A stretch of 64,000 nucleotides of DNA from Terripilifer ovatus. GTDB lineage: Bacteria > Pseudomonadota > Alphaproteobacteria > Rhizobiales > Beijerinckiaceae. Location of the stretch: positions 236,801 to 300,800 of the forward strand of contig JARHVB010000083.1 of assembly GCA_029222685.1 (NCBI GenBank), read 5' to 3'. The translations under genes and the position numbers were made by a program. Below, in pieces: positions 58,781-64,000 of this stretch; within the stretch, counting starts at the first letter, position 1, and every line of letters begins with the position of its first letter. The notes under the pieces were generated by a model. It was not told the DNA's origin, did not search any database, and saw nothing but the letters and a program-made list of their open reading frames with translations.

Positions 58781-59941
58781 CTACTGTTTTCCGTTATCCT
58801 TCACCGCGTCGTAAGTTTCGAACTCGACGTTAGTGAGAATGCCGTTCTTGCGTTCAAGTCGGCGAATATAGATGTTTTGAACGATGTCGCGGGTCTGCGG
58901 ATCGAACGAAACCGGTCCACGAGGACTCTCAAGCTTCATGTTCCGCCATATCTCGACCGATTTTACGGGGTCGAGTTTTCCCGCCTGCGCCTCAACGGCC
59001 TTGTAGAGCATGTTCATCGCGTCAAACGCGCCGACCGAGATGTAGGTCGGAATCCGGTTGCCCGAAACACTCTTGTAGGCCTCCACGAAGGCCATGTTTT
59101 CCTGGCTTTGATGGTCTTCCGAATAGTGCTGCGAAGAAATGATGCCAATGGCATCGTCGTCCAGGGTCGCTGTGATCTGCGGTTGCAGCATGCCGCCTTC
59201 GACAACGAGCTTCACCCCCTTCTTGTCGAGACCGGCGTCGCGGAACGCCTTGATGAAATTTTTTGCCTGGTCTGGCGCCGGTAGAAATGCGAACACGCCG
59301 CCCGTCTCGGAATCCTGAATGCGTCGGATATAGGAGGCAAAGTCGATCGTATCGAGCGGTACGCGGATACTGCCGGTCATGGTTCCACCGGCTTCCACGA
59401 ATTCGCGTTGAAATGCGTTCTCGGAGTCGATTCCCGGAGCGTAGTCCGCGACGATCGTGAAGACCCGCTTCATTCCGTTTTTGGCGACCCACCGTGCAAG
59501 GGGCGCCGTGGTTTGGGCAACGGTGAAGGAAGCCCTCGCCGTATATGGAAACTTGGCCAGTATGCCGGATGTCGCGGCATTCATGATCAACATCGGCGTC
59601 TTGGACTGGGTGCTGACCTGTCCCGCGGCAATCGCGGTCGGCGTGAAAAGATGGCCTGCCAATACGTCGACTTTGTCGCGAGTGACGAGTTCCTGAGCCA
59701 GACGCCGTGCGACATCGGGCGCCGGAGTCGGCGCATCGCGGCTGATGACGATCACTTTGCGCCCTGCAACCACATCGCCGTGAAGCTTGAAGAAGGCTTT
59801 GATGCCGTTGTCCATTTCAAGACCGGCCGTCTCACTTCCGGAGAACGGTGCGATCAACCCGATCTTCAAATCGTCCGCCCGCGCGGCGACGGCGGTTAGA
59901 ACGGCCGCCAGACAGACAACGGTTCTGAATGATGCTTGCAT
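58781..59941 (-). CDS. Liv-type ABC transporter substrate-binding protein
   Basis: A 386-residue periplasmic protein (signal peptide VVCLAAVLTAVAARA). The type 1 periplasmic-binding fold of the LivJ/K family is clear: LKIGLIAPFSGSETAGLEMD, DVLAGHLFTPTAIAAGQVS, MKRVFTIVADYAPGIDSENAF and AYKSVSGNRIPTYISVGAFDA. Many relatives bind aromatic acids rather than amino acids, and the neighbouring ring-cleavage genes make that likely here. The ATG at 59941 has GGGAGAGGG just upstream; the frame is open to 60145. It is 82 nt after the dioxygenase gene and probably in the same operon. Confidence 0.92.
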   Translation of the reverse strand: MQASFRTVVCLAAVLTAVAARADDLKIGLIAPFSGSETAGLEMDNGIKAFFKLHGDVVAGRKVIVISRDAPTPAPDVARRLAQELVTRDKVDVLAGHLFTPTAIAAGQVSTQSKTPMLIMNAATSGILAKFPYTARASFTVAQTTAPLARWVAKNGMKRVFTIVADYAPGIDSENAFQREFVEAGGTMTGSIRVPLDTIDFASYIRRIQDSETGGVFAFLPAPDQAKNFIKAFRDAGLDKKGVKLVVEGGMLQPQITATLDDDAIGIISSQHYSEDHQSQENMAFVEAYKSVSGNRIPTYISVGAFDAMNMLYKAVEAQAGKLDPVKSVEIWRNMKLESPRGPVSFDPQTRDIVQNIYIRRLERKNGILTNVEFETYDAVKDNGKQ

Positions 59942-60023
59942 TGTCCCTCTCCCTCTAAACATTCGTTCCAGCCTCGCGGCGCGACTCCGTCTCCGCAGCG
60001 CCGCGATCAGACGTTGCGCCGGT

Positions 60024-61037
60024 TCAGCGCTGAGGCGTCCACCAGTAAAATCCGTTGGCTGTGCCGGTGCCGGCATTCGAACGGTAGCAAGGCACGTAAT
60101 CGATCTCGTGCATTTCCGCCCTGTCGCTGCCGAGCACGCCGGCAAGCGAAATCCACGACTTCAGCTCCGAGGTGCCCGACTGCAGTTCCTCCAGCGGAAC
60201 CGACGTCAGGAATTCCACATCCCGCTTCCCGAGCGCCGTCACGAATTGACGATCGAACTGCTCGTCGATCACGAAGTGGCTCATGCCACCGGAAGCGAAC
60301 ACGGCGACTTTCTTATCCGAAGGCCAGGTGTCGATGGCGTGTCGGACGACCTCGCCGAACCGGTAGGCGCGCCTGGCCGAAGGCTGGTTGGGCGAATAGA
60401 ATGTGTTCTGATAGATCGGCACGTTCGGCACCACCTTGTCGCGCATGACCTGCCGGTAAATGTGACCGAAAGCATGGGAGGCGCCGTTGCGGGCGTTCTT
60501 CGGCCAGACCTTCGACGCCGCGACGTCGAACTCGTTCTCCATCATCGTCCTGACGATATGGGCGCCGAGCTCCGGCACGCCGGAATATTCCGTGTAGGCA
60601 TCCGTCGCATGGCCGTGTTCAGCTTCCGCGACACCCGGCGGAAGGCTGGCCCTTGCCGCCTCCGATTGCGGATAATTCGGAATCCTGTCGCCATAGAAGA
60701 TCATGAAGGCGGGATTCAGCTCATCTGTCGCGAAAATCTCGTCCTGGTCGTTGCCGAGAACCACGGCGATATCGGCGCCGATCTCCTGCCACTTGTCCGC
60801 GAGCTGCGCCATCGCGGCCTGGCAGCGCGCATGATACCCGCGCTGCGCTTCCATGGACGACTTCGCCTCGAGCCCCTCGACGCGGCGCATGTCGACCAGC
60901 TCATCGAAACTGTAGAGGCCGCCGCGGAACGGGTGCTTGCGCTCCCTGTCCGCCTTGACGCGCAACTGCCATTGCTCGACCGTGGTGTGCAACTGCGGCC
61001 CGTGCGTCGTCGCCATCGCCAAAACGATTTCTGCCAT
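60024..61037 (-). CDS. Class III extradiol ring-cleavage dioxygenase (LigB-type)
   Basis: A 337-residue LigB-superfamily enzyme. Expected metal-ligand segments are present: MATTHGPQL near the N-terminus (iron-ligand His), then VVLGNDQDE and a late catalytic-His-type FASGGMSHFVIDEQFD. The family opens catecholic or gallate-type rings with iron(II) and oxygen. A separate LigA-like small subunit is not seen. The order with a flavin monooxygenase upstream and a Liv importer downstream suggests uptake, hydroxylation and ring cleavage of one aromatic acid. The exact substrate is unknown. Confidence 0.88.
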   Translation of the reverse strand: MAEIVLAMATTHGPQLHTTVEQWQLRVKADRERKHPFRGGLYSFDELVDMRRVEGLEAKSSMEAQRGYHARCQAAMAQLADKWQEIGADIAVVLGNDQDEIFATDELNPAFMIFYGDRIPNYPQSEAARASLPPGVAEAEHGHATDAYTEYSGVPELGAHIVRTMMENEFDVAASKVWPKNARNGASHAFGHIYRQVMRDKVVPNVPIYQNTFYSPNQPSARRAYRFGEVVRHAIDTWPSDKKVAVFASGGMSHFVIDEQFDRQFVTALGKRDVEFLTSVPLEELQSGTSELKSWISLAGVLGSDRAEMHEIDYVPCYRSNAGTGTANGFYWWTPQR

Positions 61038-61148
61038 CAGGTCTCCGATAGGATGTAGCGCCGCGAGATTGAACGGGCGCCCGGCAGATCCGGGCGCACC
61101 GCAGGCACCGTGCGGCGAAGGCGCCGCGGTGCCGTCAACCTCGCCTTG

Positions 61149-62384
61149 TCAGGCGCGCAGGTCCGCCTTCGAGATATCCATTCCCATCAGCCCGCCGGCC
61201 CAGACATTCGCATAGACCTGCGAATTGTTGGAGACGTGCCCGGTCACTGCCAGGATGTCGTTGAGATAGCAGCCGAACGGGACGCTTTCGTAGATGCCCG
61301 AAGCACCGCAGGCCTTGTAGATTGCGAGGGCAAGCTCCGCGACGCGGAAGGTCGCCGAACTGGTCTGGTAACGGAACATCTGGCGCTCGTCGAACGGCAG
61401 CGTGCCGCCGCCGGCCACAGCCCTCATCAATCGCCCGAGGTTCCTGTAGCAGTTTCCCTTGACCTCATCGACCATCGCCAGCGCCGTCGCGACGGCATTG
61501 GCCGCCACCGGGTCTTCTGAGGCCCGCAGGCCGCGCAATGTCACCCGGTCGCGCGCGACGTCGCAGAACTGCTCGACCATGCCTTTCAGGGCGCCGAGGG
61601 GGACCGGCGACGTGGTGATGCGTCCCAGCACCTGCCAGAACGGGAGCTGATAAAGAATGCCGGGATTGACGATTTTTCCAGGCGTCTGGCCGGCGTTCAC
61701 CAGCCTGAATTCGAGCGTCCTGTGCTCGGGAACGAACTGGTCGCGGATGACGATGTTATGGCTCCCCGTCCCGCGCATGCCATGCACTTCCCAGTTCTCC
61801 TCGATATCGAACTGGGACCGCGCGACCATGAAGGCTCTATAGTCGCCCGTCTGGATGCGGTTGGTCGTTGCGGTCAGTCCGTCGTCGTAAACCGCGCCAC
61901 CCACGAGCGCGTAATCGCAGAGATGGACACCGCTCGCGAACTTCCAGACGCCGGACAGCTTAAATCCGCCATCGACCCGCTGAACCGGGTTCGGCGCATA
62001 GGGCGACGACAGCAGGGCACGAGGATTCCTGCCCCAGACTTCCGTCTGCGCCTCATCGCAGAAGTGCGAGAGATGGAAAGAGTGGATGCCCAGAACGCCG
62101 GTCGCCCAGGCGACGGAAGGGTCGCCTTCCGCAAGCGTCGACATCGTCTCGAGCCATTCGATAGGACTTGTCTCTCCGCCCCCGAAGCGGCGCGGCTGCA
62201 ACATCCGGAAGAATCCGCCTTCGTGAAGCAGTTCAGCCGTCTCGTCGAGGACGCGATTGGTTTGCCATTGCCGGCGCGCTCGCTCGCGCAATACGGGGAT
62301 GAGCTGCCTGGCCCGCTCGACATAAACCGATTTGCTGAAATCACCCAGGGCAAAATCGATGATGTTACTCTCTAATGGGATCAT
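61149..62384 (-). CDS. Acyl-CoA-dehydrogenase-fold flavin monooxygenase (HsaA/HpaH-like)
   Basis: A 411-residue protein of the acyl-CoA dehydrogenase fold. The N-terminal helices are ARQLIPVLRERARRQWQTNR and LLHEGGFFRMLQPRRFGGGE, the mid beta-domain is LSGVWKFASGVHLCDYALVGG with HGMRGTGSHNIVI, and the C-terminal helices include YKACGASGIYESVPFGCYLN. The GMRGTGSHNI and late ACGASGIY segments are typical of group D two-component flavin hydroxylases, which use reduced FMN/FAD from a separate reductase to hydroxylate phenolics, rather than of true acyl-CoA dehydrogenases. No reductase gene is in view. I chose the ATG at 62384, which lies 6 nt after GGAGG; an ATG at 62390 touches that site. Confidence 0.87.
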   Translation of the reverse strand: MIPLESNIIDFALGDFSKSVYVERARQLIPVLRERARRQWQTNRVLDETAELLHEGGFFRMLQPRRFGGGETSPIEWLETMSTLAEGDPSVAWATGVLGIHSFHLSHFCDEAQTEVWGRNPRALLSSPYAPNPVQRVDGGFKLSGVWKFASGVHLCDYALVGGAVYDDGLTATTNRIQTGDYRAFMVARSQFDIEENWEVHGMRGTGSHNIVIRDQFVPEHRTLEFRLVNAGQTPGKIVNPGILYQLPFWQVLGRITTSPVPLGALKGMVEQFCDVARDRVTLRGLRASEDPVAANAVATALAMVDEVKGNCYRNLGRLMRAVAGGGTLPFDERQMFRYQTSSATFRVAELALAIYKACGASGIYESVPFGCYLNDILAVTGHVSNNSQVYANVWAGGLMGMDISKADLRA

Positions 62385-62438
62385 GATCATTCCTCCCGAA
62401 TGGATGGCGCATCGCCGCTCACGCCTAACTCGCGAGGA

Positions 62439-62482
62439 AATGAGTTGAAAATCGCTGTTTTTACAAACGATTAATTCTCATT
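62439..62482. promoter_or_regulatory. Nested inverted repeats between the divergent monooxygenase and LysR genes
   Basis: AATGAG (62439-62444) pairs with CTCATT (62477-62482) and, nested inside, AATCG (62450-62454) pairs with CGATT (62468-62472) around 13 nt. The position, in the 328-nt divergent gap 62385-62712 and about 60 nt upstream of the monooxygenase start, fits a LysR-type operator. The inner dyad length and spacing match the T-N11-A style of these sites. The rest of the gap (62483-62712) is ordinary GC-rich sequence without a gene. Confidence 0.55.
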
Positions 62483-62712
62483 CACAGCATGAGCGGCTGG
62501 AATGTTCAGCGCGGGGATAGCCGAGACCGGAGCGGCTGCGCACGCCCATGCGCGCGGGGGGACATGCGCCGAAACCAGCGGTTCGGCTGCAAGCCTGCTG
62601 CACCGCAACCGCGCTTGCCAGCGCTTCGGGGATGGGCCATTTTCGCGCGGAACGGCCAACTCCCCGTCATCCTCGCGGCAGGCAGCACTGCGCCGTTCGC
62701 GTTGGATGGACG

Positions 62713-63624
62713 ATGGCCGACTTTCACTTCCCGGACCGGAGATTGTTGCCGCCGATTGCAGCGTTGCGTGCATTCGATGCCGCCGCGCGGCTCGGGAGCT
62801 TCACGATCGCTGCCGAAGAGCTCGGCGTGACCCAGGGCGCGGTCAGCAGGCAGATCAGGCTGCTCGAGGATTTGCTGCAGGTCACCCTGTTCGATCGGTC
62901 GCATCATCGGGTCGTGCCGACCGATGCCGGGCGGCACTATGCAAGGCATGTGTACGCCATCCTCAGCCGATTGATGGTGGCGAGCAACAGTACGGCAGCC
63001 TTCAGCAAAGCGAGCCACAAGCTGCACATCGGCATCATTCCTACGATGGGCTCGCGATGGATCATCCCCCGCCTCACCGAATTCCTGGCGAAGCATCCCG
63101 ACATCGAGCTGCGCTTCAAGGCCATCAACCCGGAGATGACGCTTGACGAAGATCAGCTCGACGGCGCCCTCATCGTCGGACGCGGCATGTGGAAGAACAC
63201 GATCTCGCACCGGCTTACGAGCGAGGATCTCATTCCGGTCGCATCTCCGCGTTGGATCGAACGCTTCGAGGTCAAGCAGCCGCAGGATCTGATCGGCCCT
63301 CCTCTCTTGACCCATACGCCCAGGCCGGATCTCTGGCTGCGCTGGTTCGAAAAGAACGGCATCGAGGCGGACGTTCTCGTCTCCTCGACGCTCGCACTGG
63401 AACAGATCACCATGCTGCTGGAAGCTGCACTGGCAGACCTGGGCGCGGCCCTGCTGCCCAGGCTTCTGATCCGTCGCGAACTGGAGAACGGAGAACTCGT
63501 CGCCCTGTCTGGCGATGCCCTGCAGGTGAACGAAGGATTCTTCTTCGTCTACGCCGATCATCGGGAGGCATATGCACCGCTGGCGGCCTTTCGAGACTGG
63601 CTCTCGAGCGTATTCGAAACCTGA
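62713..63624 (+). CDS. LysR-family transcriptional regulator (GcvA-like)
   Basis: A 303-residue regulator with an N-terminal winged helix (PPIAALRAFDAAARLGSFTI, TQGAVSRQIRLLEDLLQVTLFDR) and a two-lobed effector domain (LHIGIIPTMGSRWIIPRLTE, DQLDGALIVGRGMW). The RLLPPIAALRAFDAAAR opening is that of the GcvA/AmpR-like group. It is divergent from the monooxygenase-dioxygenase-Liv run and the likely activator of that run, with an aromatic inducer. Confidence 0.94.
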   Translation: MADFHFPDRRLLPPIAALRAFDAAARLGSFTIAAEELGVTQGAVSRQIRLLEDLLQVTLFDRSHHRVVPTDAGRHYARHVYAILSRLMVASNSTAAFSKASHKLHIGIIPTMGSRWIIPRLTEFLAKHPDIELRFKAINPEMTLDEDQLDGALIVGRGMWKNTISHRLTSEDLIPVASPRWIERFEVKQPQDLIGPPLLTHTPRPDLWLRWFEKNGIEADVLVSSTLALEQITMLLEAALADLGAALLPRLLIRRELENGELVALSGDALQVNEGFFFVYADHREAYAPLAAFRDWLSSVFET

Positions 63625-63896
63625 TTCATCGCCGTCGTAGATCGGCACATGATCGATCGCCAAGCCCGCAACGACCGCTTCCGCGACAGAGAGGGTAGCG
63701 ATTCCCGGAGCCGCGCCAGCGAAGGCTGTGCGCCGGGCAAAAGCGGAGGGGAGACCACCCGTCCCATTACGTTCCAAACCGGAACAAATGAGTTGCCGGG
63801 AAACGGCCTAGTGCAGGGCGTGCCGCGCATGAGACTATGCGCCAGCTTCGGCGATTGACGCGACATGCCGGGCATAAGAACCCGGGAGGACGACGG
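63625..63896. other. Intergenic region before the last gene
   Basis: A 272-nt stretch after the LysR gene. No terminator or strong promoter is visible; it ends with GGGAGGA, the ribosome site of the following gene. Nothing else identified. Confidence 0.4.
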
Positions 63897-64000
63897 ATGC
63901 CGCCAGCCTTGCTCGCAAGAACCACTATTGTGATCTCTCTGCTGCTGGGCGCGCTGCCGTGCCACAGCCAGGAGGACGTTGCCGCTTTCTACCACGGCAA
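63897..64000 (+). CDS. Bug/TctC-family solute-binding protein (3' partial)
   Basis: Only the first 34 residues lie in the window. A signal peptide (TTIVISLLLGALPCHS) is followed by QEDVAAFYHGK, where Bug-family proteins of the AFYKGKT-VGYGPGGGYD branch start their mature chain. GGGAGGA lies 6 nt before the ATG. The call rests on that short stretch. It would make a fourth member of this family in the window and a further uptake gene beside the aromatic cluster. Confidence 0.55.
   Translation, partial: MPPALLARTTIVISLLLGALPCHSQEDVAAFYHG

Overview
The window is high-GC DNA from an alphaproteobacterium, most likely of the order Hyphomicrobiales (Rhizobiales). The main reason is the block dusB-ntrB-ntrC-ntrY-ntrX-hfq-hflX beside ispDF-cinA and mazG. 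Supporting signs are a two-domain cold-shock protein, fused IspD/IspF, rpiA-DUF2059-gor, TamA-TamB, GGAAC-N16-CGTT promoters typical of alphaproteobacterial general stress sigma factors, many Bug-type binding proteins, and a palindromic intergenic repeat familiar from this order. I cannot name a genus.

Layout. 0-0.8 kb: the end of a BenD-like short-chain dehydrogenase and a DUF3072 protein. 1.1-8.5 kb: a housekeeping run rlpA, dacF-like carboxypeptidase, tmk, holB, metG, tatD and a metallo-hydrolase, mostly with 1-35 nt overlaps. 8.7-13.5 kb: a type I secretion module with a glycine-rich cargo, ABC exporter and HlyD adaptor, but no TolC. 13.5-16.1 kb: amidase, a small exported protein and a deaminase on the minus strand. 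16.3-20.7 kb: a same-strand run of ten small genes, mostly exported or membrane proteins, with an ArsR-type regulator and stress-type promoters. 20.9-22.3 kb: a DHA2-type efflux pump.

22,397-25,029 is a complete IS1595-type transposon. It has matching terminal inverted repeats and a perfect 8-bp target duplication. It carries a frameshifted transposase, a MazF/PemK-like toxin gene, a predicted small structured RNA with its own terminator, a winged-helix-like protein and a small basic protein.

25.2-27.7 kb: deaminase, dual cold-shock protein and mazG. 27.7-37.3 kb (minus strand): dusB and the two nitrogen-related two-component pairs NtrBC and NtrYX, then hfq and hflX. 37.4-39.2 kb: ispDF and cinA. 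39.2-44.4 kb: three tandem Bug-family binding proteins lying between cinA and a COQ10/RatA-like gene, then an orphan NMT1-type binding protein and clpS. 44.5-51 kb: a small stress-promoter-linked protein and the TamB/TamA envelope assembly pair. 51.3-55.4 kb: tRNA-Val(CAC), gph, a small exported protein, rpiA, a DUF2059 protein and glutathione reductase.

55.5-64 kb: a probable aromatic or organic-acid uptake and catabolism cluster. It has a Liv-type ABC transporter (livK-H-M-G-F, livF carrying a C-terminal frameshift), a class III extradiol dioxygenase, an acyl-CoA-dehydrogenase-fold flavin monooxygenase, a divergent LysR regulator with a nested dyad between them, and the start of another binding protein. 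The most unusual items are the transposon with its RNA and toxin, the repetitive non-RTX type I secretion cargo, the livF frameshift in an A6 run, and the small-protein cluster with stress promoters.
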